From the NCBI GenBank assembly GCA_018873245.2, contig JAEMBT020000007.1, forward strand, positions 5,983,129-6,047,128: a DNA stretch of 64,000 bases, in the 5' to 3' direction. The stretch comes from Archegozetes longisetosus. Taxonomy: Eukaryota > Arthropoda > Arachnida > Sarcoptiformes > Trhypochthoniidae. Shown one piece after another: positions 27,168 to 41,200 of the stretch. Under the pieces are notes generated by a model. It worked only from the letters and a program-made list of their open reading frames with translations, ran no database searches and was not told where the DNA came from. The position numbers were made by a program, and so were the translations under genes. Position 1 is the stretch's first letter; each line of letters opens with the position of its first letter.

Positions 27168-28559
27168 TCTATTAATTCTTAGATTCCAAAATATTTCTCA
27201 TCCCGAAATGCCTCATTTTCCAACTACTAGTTCTGAGATCAAGTTCTATCAAAGGATTTTAATTAACCATTCAGTTCTTATGCTTCATTCGATTGAATCG
27301 AAGTTTGTAGTAGAAAAAGGATTCAATCAATTCATCTTGAATACTTAGTATAATAGGTTATAAATCAAAGATATTGAAGATAGGAATAAATTTCTAAAAC
27401 TCGAAACGATTATCAGTAGGTTTTGAAAATCAAAGTAATAGTCTTAGTGATGGATACAGAAGGATGGGCGCACGTAGGGCAGAATCTTCCAAGCAAAACC
27501 TGAAGATCGCAAATTAATACTTCTGAAATTGACCTTTTTTGAAAATGCTGTTCAATTTTTTAAAAATTATAGAATTTTAACAATTTTGGGTAATGAACTT
27601 GCTATTTTTGTCATTAACTAAAAGCTAGTTTAAGTTTAAATAGTCATAAGTGTCATAAAATAAGAATTTACTTAAACAGTTTAACTGAAAATTTCAAATT
27701 TTGAGATAAACATTTCCGAAAATGTTATGAAGAAATTTCGATTTGAAAAAGGATATGGCTTAGATCTGATTAGCTTTAGAACGGTTTCTGAAAATTTGAG
27801 AAAACTGCAACCCTCCAAGATCGTTAGTATTGTGTATCCATGGTCTTAATACAAGTTGTAAACAATACACTTAGAAAAAATAATCAACATTATCAAAGGT
27901 GAGTCTCACTGAAGATTGGTTGTGATAAAGTTGACATATGTCAGATAAAATGTCAAGAGTAAAAAATCACTGAAAATTTGTTATTATTATGAAAATGTGA
28001 TAGAAACAGACTAAAAATCTTTATCAGTCAGTTGATTAATTTGCAAATCATTTTCAACTTGTTTTTATTCAATGCAGGAGTCGATACAAAGCAGGAGTTC
28101 ATATGAATATTAAATATGGGTCAACATCCAGATTATTCATAATCTGAACGATCTATTTGCTTTGTTTATTTGCGTCTAAAATTTCCACGAAACTCTAACG
28201 AATTATCTCGCACTGAACCTAATTACTGACTGAATCCTATAGAAAACTATTGTATAGCTTGTCGTCAAGTGAATTGATTATATCTTTTATTTGGGTTGAT
28301 AGCATAAATTGCGTCTCTACCTACATTTTCAAAATCTGACGAAATTATTATTTCATATTTAAATGTTATGCAGAAGATATTGCATTTATAGTATCAGTAA
28401 TTCATTATTATTGGCTTGATTGAATATTTTTTTATTTTATTCATCATATTGTTAATGCGCACAATCGGTTCACTACTTGAATGTGATTGAATTTTCATTT
28501 GACCCAACCAAATAAGTATAAGTGAATGAGACAACGAAAAAGTAAAAGTCAAATAAAGG
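27168..28559. other. Non-coding spacer between MAM copies A and C
   Basis: No exon recognised. The stretch at about 27560-27665 resembles 32045-32155 downstream of copy B (shared TTTTTGTCATTAA and GTTTAAATAG words), which suggests a shared flank or dispersed repeat. Confidence 0.4.
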
Positions 28560-29122
28560 GGAAAATTTAACAGCGTGAGTGGGTGAAGCGACTTGAGGTC
28601 ACCAATATAACCTCCTTGGGTGGTCTCATAGTGTGACAAAATATTAAATTATAATCATATATGTTTGAAATAAAAATTTTTTTACTTTTTATAATGGATT
28701 CTATGAAGAAATCAGAGTTTTCAAAGAATGATTTGATCGGCTTGTCCCCTAACAGATGGGATAAGACTTATACTATAGTGAAGGAAAGGGGTTGAATTTA
28801 TTTTTTAAGAAAAGATCAGAATGGGATTCTAACTCTGATCTATCGAACTGGTCGAAGAAATTTGATTCGCACTTTCGACAAAACTTTAAGTGCAGGTATA
28901 AGGTTCTTGAAAAATTACCGTGAAAAGTCCTACAATAAATGTTTTAAGTGTATACCATATGAAACATTAAAGTTGAATTTAAATTTTCGATTGCAATTAT
29001 CACACATTGTATTATTTCCAAACTGTGCATAGTCATAAGTTAATATTTTAACACATTATGAGACGGCCTAAGGGGTTATATTGGTGACCTCAAATCACCC
29101 CGCCCACTCAAACTATTAAGTT
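28560..29122. mobile_element. Internally deleted relative of the DDE transposon at 51514-55197
   Basis: The ends are inverted copies containing GACCTCAAATCACC / GAGGTCACCAATATAACC and the ATTATGAGAC block. The same ends bound the 3.7 kb element at 51514-55197, and similarity continues inward past TTGTCCCCTA at about 28745. No transposase remains, so this is a non-autonomous derivative of the same family. Confidence 0.75.
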
Positions 29123-29214
29123 CTTCTTTAAAAAACTATAGCCTTCGCTAAGACAGGTTACGAAAAGAAACTTTTTAGATTATATTTTAAATGTTAAGAA
29201 TTTATAGACTTACC

Positions 29215-31060
29215 TCGGAATAAAGCTCATGTGCATTTATTGGTCATCTAAACAACTCAAAACACGAATTAAATATCTATGAAGGCACAACACATTCTCC
29301 AGTATCAATTGATATGTCATCGACTACTATATAAGAGCCAAGACTAGCAACTGTTCCAACCTTTGATTTAAAACAAAGTTTATGTCATTATTGAAACATT
29401 GATTTTAAAACTTTATAACACATACCAAATAGAACCACATACTTGTCGAACATGTTTTCAGGTCTGACAGTAATATTAAAAGTTGTCCAAATAGAATTTG
29501 AAATATATCCAGATAATTGCCATATTTCTCTGGCTGCTTTGTAGTCCTCGTTCTGAAATACTTCAAGTTTCGAATAAACGTAATATTGCGCTGAATTTTT
29601 TAGTAAATAAAAGAATTTCAGACAAAACGCCTCATTCTTTGGATTGATATCATAACGATCTGACATAAGAACTCCATATCTTCGAGGAGTCTCTGCACGT
29701 AATAACAAATAACTGCCAATCGCTTAATTCAGAGTGTAATCAGCTGTTGGATAAGCTGTTGAGTAGCCGTGAATGTACAGTCCACGTGGAATCAGTTTCA
29801 TAAGTATGTTATTCTGAGCGTCCCTTCCTATACTAATGTTAGAACATTCCCAAAAACAATTTACCAGTTTAGGGTCGAGTTGATACGATGACTATACCAA
29901 AGGGGTCTCTGTTTTCCTTTGGCGAACAACAGTGGACTTAAATAGCTAACGGAATTGACATTTTCGTTATTGATATAGAAATTCAAAGATTCACCTTTAC
30001 TCAAACCTCTCGTATAGTATGAAAATGTGACGCGCGAGCCTTTAGTTGGAGCAAATTTTGCAATACTATCAGATAATTATATGTAAATTCTTCGATTAAT
30101 CAAATAAAATCTAAAGCATAAAAGTATTCACTTAATGTCTTCAATGTGTGATTAAAAGTTTTAATGTAAGTATCAGATCCTTTATATAACTTCCAACGAG
30201 CGTATGTTTCAGAATAAAGCGACATAGAGCTGCAACTATGTCCCTCTTCAAAAGTGCATTGAAATATATTTGTCTTTAATTGATCCCATGCCTGATGTGA
30301 TACTTGGATGTCATCAATTGCAACAATAGCTGTTTAAGAACAATCTTTAAATTTACAGAATTTAAGTGATAAAGTTATAAAGTTTTATACCATTGAAAAC
30401 CATCGCAGAGATCACGATTTGATATCCACTTAATTGTTCGTTTGCATCAAGTCTAAGTAGATTCCACTTTTCCCCATGATAATTAAGTCGTGATATAACT
30501 TGAGATTAGCCACTGTTTGGATTTGTTATAGTCACATTAAAGTGTGTATAAGTATTGGTTCTCATATAATACCATAGAGAAACACAAACACTTCACTGTA
30601 GTATAATTAGTTATCATTTTGACTTGTTTATCAGCGACACTACTACTAGCATTATGAGTAACATAAGCATATCGTCCATATGCAGCTTCCTTTGAATGAT
30701 CAACATTTGGTATCATTGGTAATAGTTGCCACATTGATATTATTCAAACTCCATGAATATGTTGGATCGACTTTGCTGTTACAAAAATTTACAGAATATA
30801 AACCCCAGTTAAAATCCATTGCACGCAACCCTGTTATTGGTGTTGTATTTGGTGGCACTACTGTCGTAGTTTGATTGTCTTCATAGAAGAAGATAGAAGA
30901 TGTTTAAGAACATCTTAAATAGTTTAAGTTATTTTTCTTACAATCGTGCAATTGCTGGCCATCTATCGAACTAAACAAATATTAATATAAAATTATTATG
31001 ATTAGAAAAATTAGTGTCATTTCATTAAAGGATCGTGACGTTAATTTAAATTAGGAAAAT
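29215..31060 (-). pseudogene. Gutted third MAM/LDLa copy C
   Basis: Minus-strand segments match copy B: 30955-31040 (signal-peptide exon), 30370-30860, 29865-30330, 29425-29850 and 29275-29360. The MAM exons correspond to the block 40670-42545 of copy B. The end at 29225-29275 matches the 3' untranslated sequence of copy B near 32180 (GCATTTATTGGTCAT). Several thousand bases of other exons are missing. One junction near 29860 fuses two exons with the intron and flanks deleted, and there are in-frame stops (for example a Q-to-stop near 29727 and a stop in the signal-peptide frame). It is non-functional and looks like the product of unequal exchange followed by deletions. Confidence 0.8.
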
Positions 31061-31570
31061 ATAAAGATCATATAATTGAATGAATATCTTCTAATTGTAC
31101 GATTTTGTCAAACTGTATATTAGCTGAGCCAAAACTAAATATTTAATAACTGTTAATTAAAATCTCTTCTGCAAACGTTTGTGTTTTACAATAGGCTTAA
31201 ATGTTGTAAGCATAATAAATCAGTTCTGATTTGATTTTTTCAATCGATTCTTCAATTGTTTCAGCTCTCTATCCATTTTTGTAAATTCTTTTTTTCAAAA
31301 CAGCCAATAACACTCAACAGGTCTAACCTGAGGTAAATTTGGAGGATTAGAACCTTTCGAGACTACATTGATCTTAAAGCGCTTAATATTATTTTGATAG
31401 AAAATGCCAATGCGTTTACGAAGTAGTGTTGTTTATTGACATTTTAATACTATTAATGAATTAGCGATTTGATTGATAGAGGGAAAAGATGGAGGGAAAT
31501 GGATGCGAATGAGCGTATTCTTGTTGGGTATAGACCCATCCAAAAATTTAAAACAAACGTCACTAAGGTT

Positions 31571-31745
31571 GGGACATGGTAAAAGGAGAGACAATGTATT
31601 TTCTATGGAGAGACAATAAATTTCTATGGAGAGACAATACATTTCTATGGGGAGACAATATAATTCTATGGAGAGACAGGAAGAGAGTGAGAGAGACAGA
31701 GAGAGAGAGAGTCAGAAAGAGAGAGAGAGAGAGAGAGACAGAGAG

Positions 31746-31802
<57 letters not shown>

Positions 31803-32018
31803 AGAGAATGGTTTTTATATGTAGAGTAATGGCCAGTAATGTCTGTCTCTCCCTCTCTCTCTCTCTCTCTGCCTCTGTCTGTCTCTTTCTGACTCTCTCC
31901 CTGTCTCTCCATAGAATTATATTGTCTCCCCATAGAAATGTATTGTCTCTCCATAGAAAATACATTGTCTCTCCTGTCTCTCCATACAAATACATTGTCT
32001 CTCCTTTTACCATGTCCC
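31571..32018. mobile_element. Foldback element with a GA/CT microsatellite core and 8-bp target duplication
   Basis: CTAAGGTT flanks both ends (31563-31570 and 32019-32026). The ends are inverted: GGGACATGGTAAAAGGAG on the left and its reverse complement on the right, extending over about 110 bases of GGAGAGACAATGTATTT-type units. The centre is a (GA)n tract followed by a (CT)n tract, so either strand can fold into one long hairpin. Eight-base duplications occur in hAT, Merlin and P elements; the superfamily is unassigned. Open frames here are low-complexity and not real. Confidence 0.8.
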
Positions 32019-32186
32019 CTAAGGTTGATGTTTTAAAATGTTACTTATTCAATTTTTTGAGAATCAAAGGATTTCTGAGTATTTTGAGTGATGAAATTAC
32101 AATTTTTGTCATTAATTAGATGATTTGAGTTTAAATAGCAATAAATATCATAAAATGTAGACATTTTTGGATAAAATTCATATGCA

Positions 32187-32192
32187 TTTATT
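32187..32192 (-). promoter_or_regulatory. Polyadenylation signal of MAM copy B
   Basis: AATAAA on the minus strand, 100 bases past the stop codon at 32292. The surrounding sequence is conserved at the end of copy C (about 29230), which supports it as a real 3' untranslated region. Confidence 0.55.
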
Positions 32193-32291
32193 GGTCATTT
32201 AAAATAACTCTAAACACAAATTCAACAAATTTATACACAAGTGAAGCTAACTGTACAATAATACAATAATTCAATTAATAACGATTGAAGA

Positions 32292-35200
32292 CTAATGATT
32301 ATCCTCATGATCAGAATGTTCATGATGTTTATCTTGTTTCTTAGATTGGAAGCCATCATTAACGTGAGTCTCATTGATGCTGGTCTCAGCCATGTTTGGT
32401 ACACCATAAGCAGCGTTTGTGAAAGCCACACGATCTTCATCATGTCGGTGCATATAATATCTTCTATAATACCAAACGCCGACTATGATTGCGATAACAA
32501 ATATTGGAACCAAGACACCCGCCACTATACCACCAGCTATTTATGTGCAAAAACCAATTATCAGTTAGTAATTTTATTCAACGATTTATTAGACTGTAAT
32601 ACAGTAATACTTCGATATAGTGAATCGCTGGGGACCGATGTTTTTCATTCAATATAGCGAGATTTCGGTATAAGGAGGTTCACTATATCGAAGTATTACT
32701 GCATTTCAAACATATTAGCATCAAATGAGTGCACAAGAAAAATTCAGCATTACTTGTGTGCATACTATTAAAGGTAAGAATTTTGAAAAGTTGATACTTC
32801 ACAACTTACTATTAGATCCGGACTTTTTGGGATTCGAGTCTCCGAGTTGATTTGAAGGTTTGGTTGGTTTGATACTTTGACCTGAACTACTTTTTCCTGT
32901 AGTGACCACAACAGGTTTTCCTGAGACTATTATTGTATGCGGTTTACTAGTGGTTGTAGTGAACGGTTTTTGCGTCGATCTAATGCATCCCTCACTAAAA
33001 CTAACGTCATCGATGGCAATGTCGGCCTGGTTTCCATTACCCACTTGTCCTTCAATCACAAACTGAAAGGGTTGCTGATCATTGACTGGAATCACAGCTC
33101 TATTCCATTGTTGTCCAAGATTTCCAGATTTGCTCAATAAAACAGTACTTTTGATCGACTGATTTACATATCGCTGATAAACACTGAGTGAACCCATTTG
33201 TGAACTGTTGCCAAACATGTAATAGAAGAATCTGAGAGCACACGTCTGTCCAATGTTTGCCTTAACCATTGGTGTGACGAGTCTTGATTTTTTGCCATAA
33301 TCTTTCGGCTGACCACTTAATGATAAGAACGATCCGATGCCTACTCTTCTATAAGTGTGGTCAGCGACAGGACCTGTTCCTCTGTTCTGATTAGTGTTAG
33401 AGGCGCTCGAAACATAGCTCCAGACAGCATTAGATCCTTGATCTCTCTCTTTAGTCCAATTGCAAATAGCATTTTTAACATCAAAAGTACATTTAGGGAC
33501 CAATATTTTCCTGCAATTCACTGCATTTTCATCCCAGGCATCTCCACAATCATCCATTCCGTCGCAGAGCGTGTATTTGTTAATACAAACATTGTTAAGT
33601 TGACATTTCATCTGATTTTGTGGACACTGAGTATTTGTAGCCACTGGTGGAGCGCAGTCCTGGAAAGAAATGTCATCGATGGCTAGAGTGCCTGCTTGTC
33701 CCGGATAATATCCTTGAATCTCGATGACAAAAGGAGTTCTTTGTTCATATATGCTAACTGTCGCTGTCTTCCATTGAGAGCCCTGATCTCCTCTTACTCT
33801 CCAGACGTTGTTATATGAAGAAACACCTGATCTGATCCTAACGTTGAGATATGCGCTGGCAACAACTGACATGTAGTAATGGAATGTCATTTTGCAGGTC
33901 TGGTATGCTTTTTTGATTTGATTCATAGCAGTCGTACTGCTCTGAATAGTCGCAATGGTTAAGTATGTTCCGACATATCGCGGATTCACTACTAGATAAT
34001 GTCCATTTACGTTATTCCTTCCATCAACTTTGGGTCCAGCAGGGAATGACTGATTGTATGCAGTCTTTCGTATCCACTGTTCACCAGTTGAGATCCTATT
34101 AGTCCAGCCACAATTATCTTTAAAATTCAAGAATTCAAATTAACAAATTTGATCAAATTTATTCATATTTCAAACTAATTGAATACCAGTTTCGAAATCG
34201 CAAGCACCACATTGAAGTTCGTCGCTATATGGAGGGTATGGACAATCTCTCACAAAATTACAAACTTTTGAAGCATTCAGTTGAGTTCCATCAGTACAGT
34301 AAAAGAAGCTTTGAGAAGAAGAATCACAGGCACCTTTAGCTAACTTGATATCATCTAAAGCTATGAAGCTCTTGGGACTATTGATCTTTCCTCTAATTCT
34401 TATTGCAAATTCAGTTGTATTTTTAAATTGTGCCGGACTTATGTTGACACTGACTTTAGTCCAAACTGATTTTGTGCCGTTAGTTACAGATAGAGATTGA
34501 ATTTGATTTTTAGGGTCAACATTCTTTCCGTATTTGACAATAAAAACTTGTATCGTAGCGTCGTTTCCCAAAAGTTGAGTCCAGTAAGAAAGACATTTAG
34601 TTTCGTTTAATATGACGGACATCGATTCGATGACTGCGAATCTGTCGAGATTCGCATTTGATCGATAAGCCGATACATAAAGATAAGAACCGCCCCATCG
34701 GTTGATGGTGTGATCGAATCGCGGTCCTAGCCATGAGCTATTGACCGGAGGTGGACCTAATGATCACGTTGAAAATATTTAGTTTGTGTTATTGACTGAT
34801 TTTTGATAGACTGAAAAATTACCTGTATATCGTCCCCAATTCCAGTTTGAAACAGAACTGATAACATTACGCCACGAACACGAATCAGTATCAAAATCAC
34901 AACCAATCGGTGGTTCACACACGCCATTTGTAACTGATATATCATCTAATGCTATATAAGCCATACTATTTCTGTTCTGAGCGAATGAGAAAATGATTTT
35001 ATGGACATAAGGAGCAATCACAGTCAACTGTCCCATTGTCCAAGAGGTGAAATTAGGGTATGTTGCGACCCAATGAGGATCATTATAATCCATTCTACTC
35101 TGTGGAACTGCATATATATAGAATGAAGACGAATAGTTGCTGTTGATTTGATACCAAAATTTGAGACAACTTCCTCTGATTCCAGTTGTGGGCAAATTGT

Positions 35201-38200
35201 TTAGAATAAGCATTGTTTTGTAGAAACCGTTTGGATCTGTGGGTCTGTTTGCAAACAAGAAATATCTTCCTGAAATGGTACCGGTTGTGTGATCTTTTTG
35301 AGGTACAGCCATATTATAGGCGCCACTCATTGATGGGCTGTAAATCATACCAATGCCTGGACTAGTGGACGGGCTGATCGTATTACTTGCAAGTCACAAT
35401 AACCTGATCCAAAATCACAACTAGTACCGAATAAATTATTACACGAACCCGGAGTCAGGTTGATGTCATCGATAGCAAAGCCACCGACGAATGGACTGTT
35501 GTGATAGAACCGAATAACAAGTTTTATGTTTGCTATGAGTGGTAGTTGAGTACTGACAAGTTTCCAAGTATTCGATACCATAGATGTAGAACCACTATAC
35601 AAGGTAATGAAATAATTCGGATTTGTTGGAGAATAATATCCGATCATGATATTGAAATAGGATTCGCTGTCCACGAAATACCACAGTGAGAAGCAGTGCT
35701 GACCATTGCTTGCGGTTGTGATTGGAGTAGATGTGAGAGTTGCCGGATTTGGGGCGTTTGGTTTCGGTGTGTAAAGCAAATAGTGTCCACTCGCTGTCTT
35801 ATATGTGTGATCGACTCGAGGCCCATATTGGCTGTAATCTAATCGAACAAACGTGTATACATTGTTATAGAACTGCAGGCAAAACAAAATGTATTGGATA
35901 TCAATCAATACATACTTGGCCACCACCAGGTCCTGTTCCAATTGGTATCTATATTCCAATTGCAATTGGTCTCAAAATTGCAATCCCATTGTCTTTCCAA
36001 GACTGGTTTAGTTGTTGTAACTGATGGCGGTGCCGGAGTTGTAGCAAAAGCTATGTTACACTGGCCTGACTTCACTTGAATGTCATCGACCGCAACATCA
36101 GCTCGAGATGTGTTTCCTTCAATTGTTTTGAGGATAAATCTGAAATTATTAGGCATTCCCGTTAGAGTCACGTTGAAGTTATTCCATCGATCGTATCTGT
36201 GGTCTGTTATGTTTTGCACCCAATGAGGAGTTGTCTGACCAGGAATTGTATACAAAACCATCAGCTTTGGAGCGAAGACGGGGTTTTCCGCCAGCATATG
36301 ATAGAAAAATCTTAAGCAAACTGTAGATCCATAACTGAGAAGTTCACTTTGAAGTACTCCGACGCCATCCGATTGTGAGTCAAGTGGAACGTAAACATAC
36401 CAGCCATCATCGGTACCAGTTGTATGATCAGTGAGTGGTCCACTATTATCTGATTCTGTTTCCCCTGAATTACGTGTCCACAAAACGCTTTTTCTGTTAG
36501 TACTCGGCGGAACATTAGTCCATCCACAAAAGTCTGACATCAATTAAAACAAACTCATTTAGGACTTTTAATCATAATTATTAGTAAATTGTGTGCATAA
36601 CATCAATAACAGAAGCCTTTCAGTCGATTATAAGATTTTTCTATTTTATCTCAAAGATACTTGGACTGAATTTAATAATCCAATAAATTTGAAATATATG
36701 TTAACATTGTAAAATTAATAGTTAATTAACTTTTATAACAAGCTATACGGAGGAAGCATAGACTCAGTCAAACCTTAGTTCACATTTACACGATTTATAT
36801 GTTTTCAGTTATCTAATAAAATGTATTAAATCAATCGAATCGATTCAAAATGTGTATACATTTGTTTGATTTAGGATACATTTAAGTCAACTCGATTGAA
36901 AAGTAGGCTTAACAAAAGTTGCTTGAGATAAATTTGAAGATTTAGAAGTAGTAAAACTTTGAACAGCTTTTTCCCTATTGCATGGTTTCCATAGTATTTC
37001 TCTAAACTGTGATCCATATAACAATTGATAGGATAATTGAAATGTTTTTACCTGATTCAAAGTCACACCAACCCGGCGGTTGACATGCCTGTTGTTGGAT
37101 CAACACATCATCGATTGCAACCACTGAACTTGAACTTGTTGTCTTGGCCTGAATTTGGATTCTATCATTGAGTGCAGCACTAAAAGTCACTCTTCCATAA
37201 AGCCATTGATTCAAAGACGCCGCTTGACTTAGCACTAGAGCACTTCGTGACCATGCAGTGTAGGACGTGGCCATATTGCTCTTTTGTACAACTATTTGTA
37301 ACAAATTGTTACTATCTTGTGCTCCGGTAAAATAATACCAGAACTTGATGCACATCGGCTGAGCCACTGATGGATTGTTTGTATTGATTGAAGTGACTTG
37401 AGTAATGGTCGAGTATAACTGGACCATGCTGTTCAGTCTCGAAGCTTTAATATAATATCCCTGATTTGTTCCTAATGTGTGATCCGTTAGTGGAAGTCTC
37501 AGAGAAGCTGCTGCTGGACTCTGTCTCACGAAGTCTCCATTATTGTATTTCCAGTTGCAAAAGTCTACCTATTTTTCAAAAACAGATTAGCTTTAGATTC
37601 AGTAAATCATTAGAAATCTATAATTTTAAACAGATTTGTTCTTTATTTTGATCGATTGAAACAATACATAAAATGATGAGAAATACCTCGAAATCACAAA
37701 CGGGTGTTGGAGGACAGACACCATCAGTGAATGTGATATCGTCCAAACCAATGGTGTCTTTACTTTTGGCTTGTAGTGAAGCTCTAAACATGAGATAATA
37801 AGGAGAGGCCTGACTTTGAATAGTGACCTGTGCTCTCAACCAGTTATTACTCTGTGGCAACTTTTAATCCACAATACATTTCCACCAATTGATCTTTGAG
37901 AATTGATCATTAATGTAAAGTTTGCCGGATCTCTCCCAAACATGTGATACCAAAAGGATAGACATTTAGGACCAGATGGTGGTTGTGCTGCTACTGTCAT
38001 CAGAGTTGCTGTATTGTTACCGGTCAGACCCGGCATTCTCCTAGTATATAACCAATGGCCCCATCGAGAAGGACGAGGACGTATTTGGGAAGTGTGATCA
38101 TAGCCGGGATCTACTTGTGAACTTGAAGTTCTTATCTATCATTTCGAAAACAGAAACAATTTTTAATAGTTTGACCAACACTTTAAGCAATATAGAGTTC

Positions 38201-41200
38201 ATTGAATCGAGTTTGAAATTTTTACCCAATCAATTTGGTTATTAGTATTTAGATTGAGATCAAACCAGCCACAAGTGCCGTTTTCGAAATCGCAATTCAA
38301 CAAATTGTTTGCATTAGTGGTTTGGCCACAATTTATAAATTTGATTTCATCGATTTCCATATCTGCGAACGGAAGTGTATTCGCGGTCGGGTAACCCATT
38401 CCTGAGATTTGGATTTGATAACCAGCCGGTAGACTACCGATTTGTACATTGAATGTGGTCCATGCCGTGACTGCTTGTGTGATTTGGAAAATCTGTTTAC
38501 TCCAAACTAAACCTGAGGGTCGGTGTAAATACACTCCCAAAGCTATTTGAGTTCCACTAACAGGATATGATTGATGGTAAGCAAAAGTCATTCTGCAATT
38601 GGGTCCAGTGGCGCCTAATATTGGTGTTGATATGACTGCTGGCAAATTGAATGTGCCGCCTATTGATCAACAAATATGTTATGAACAAAACGAAACTTTT
38701 GAAGAGTTCATGATTTACCTCTGGAGGTATCGATAATGAGAAAAGAACCGCTGGCAGAGTTGGCTCCATCAACTCTAGGAATGGTGGTCAGTCCGAATCT
38801 TTTAGCAGGTTGTATAGACCACTGTTGTTTTCCTTGTCCGATATTAGTCCAGCCACACATACTGTTACTGTTGAAGTCGCACGTTCCGCAGTTCATCTCA
38901 TCTGAGTTGTCACCGCAGTCGTTGTTGAAGTCACAAACTTTACTTCTGTCTATGCACTGGAATGGATTTTTGCAGGCGAATTGTCCCACAGGACATGGAT
39001 TCAGAGTTGTGACTATAGGTATCGGTGTACCCGTTGGTATAACACTTGGCTGAACACATTGTGGAGAAAACATTATGTCATCCACTGCCAAATAGTGCGG
39101 AATTTTCGACTGACCATATTCTAACAATCGTCCTGCAAACAGTCAATGGGGATGAGTAATCGATCAATACAATGACGGACAATCAGATAACAATACCTGT
39201 CAATAATACTCTAAACTTATCAGTAAAACCACGGAAATTGACGATATGTCGCGTATATCCAAACATATTGGACGGAAACGCATAACTTTGAGTGCTGTAT
39301 ACGTTAGAAACTATGCCTGTTCTTAAATTTTGAGCCGAAACAGAAATGAATCCTTTTCCTGTGCCATTTCCTTCCATATCGAGCCAAAAGCTCATATAAC
39401 ATCCTTCGTCCGGTTGAAAGATAGGACCATCAATGGTGGCTTGAGTTGGCGATACTGGAGAAGCTGATCGCAAATATAAGAGTCTTCCACTTGCAATACC
39501 TTTTCAATCAATTATTCAATCAATTCATAGTGAGATTACCAAAACTCAAGGAAATCGTGTTACCTTTAGTGTGATCTCTTGTGGGCCCATATGTTAATGA
39601 AGAATAGCCACTCGTTAGAATCCAGCTATCCTTTCGATTTATACCCCAATTACAGAATCCATTCTCAAAATTGCATCTATACATATAGTTACCACATGTC
39701 ATCTCATCACTGTTATCACCACAGTCGTCGTTGAAGTCACAGACATAGTATTTGCTAACGCAGGCACCGTTCTTGCACTGGAACCCATAAGAACTTGGAC
39801 ACGACTGCACCATTGGTGGTGTCTGGCAATTTATAAGTCGAATATCACCCAAAGCTACGTATGAATTCGTTGTTTGACCATAATCGGTGGCTCTGAAGGT
39901 CAGAGTGAAGTTGTAGTTCATTCTTTTAAGGTAAGCGTATCCCGTAAGCCATCGACCTTGGATTACATTCAATACATCACTGTTCCAGATCTCAGTTTGT
40001 TCGAATCCATTTCGATCCATTAGGACTGACAGTTGAGATGCTCGTTGTACACCAGTCATTGTTGTCCTGTTACCAAATATATTGTATCCGAAATATACAT
40101 AACAACCTATTATAGAAAAATTGATTTCTTAAAATCTGAAGTTTTCAGTTTGAAGTATGCATAAAAAGGAATTGAATTCATACCAGAAGCAGCGCCTTTG
40201 ATTTGAGGCGAGTAAAGTTCAGCAGTTCCCATAACTGATGCCGGATTCAATCGATTTGCTATCATATAACCACTCATGCCGTTGGGACCTATTCTGGGAC
40301 CAGTCGTGTAATTACCAAAACGCCACTGAAATATAGATCTGTCCGCCGTATTACCTTCAAACCAATTAAATCATATAAATTTCAAATAAACTTAAATTCT
40401 TTCAAAGCCATAAGACATCACACAATTAGAGTTCATCTGAAATTGAATCATTAGACATACCATTAAACCAATGTCTATATCCACAGTCCGAACGGTTGAA
40501 AAAATTACAAGAACCGCAATTTTGTTCATCTAATCCATTGCTGCAGTCCCTCACTAGAGATAAAAGTTGCGCATTAAGTCAGTTGCAGAGTGAGTCTTTT
40601 CCTTGTAAAACAACTTACCATAATTACAAACTTTACTTCTTTGAATCCTTTCTGTGGCAGAACAATTAAACATATCCGAAGGTACAACACATTCTCCAGG
40701 GTCAATTGATATGTCATCGACAGCTATATAAGAGCCAAGACTACCAACTGTTCCAACCTTTGATTTAAAACAAAGTTCATGTGATTATTGAAACATTAAT
40801 TTGAAACTTTATAACACATACCAAATAGAACCACATATTTGTTGAACTTATGTTCACAGGTCTGACAGTAATATTAAAAGCCATCCAATTAGAATTTGAA
40901 CTATATCCAGATATTTGCCATATTTTTCTGGCTGTTTTGTAGTCCTCGCTCTGAAATACTTCAAGTTTCGAATAAACGAAATATTGCGCTGAATTTTTTA
41001 GGAAATAAAAGAATTTCAGACAAAACGCCTTAGTCTTTGGATCGACATCATAACGATCTGACATAAGAACTGCTCGATCTCCAGATCTTCGAGGAGATTC
41101 TGCACGTAATAACAAATATGCGCCAGTCGCTTGATTCAGAGTGTGATCAGCTCTTGGATAAGTTGCTGAGTAGCCGTGTTGTGGTGAGTGAACAGTCCAC

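Noticed and set aside
31571..32018. CRISPR-like array from repeated GGAGAGACAAT units
   Set aside because: The units are inverted at the two ends, spacing is irregular and the setting is eukaryotic with a transposon duplication.
31576..32119. Several open frames of Arg/Glu or Leu/Ser runs
   Set aside because: They are translations of GA/CT microsatellite in the foldback element, with no biological composition.
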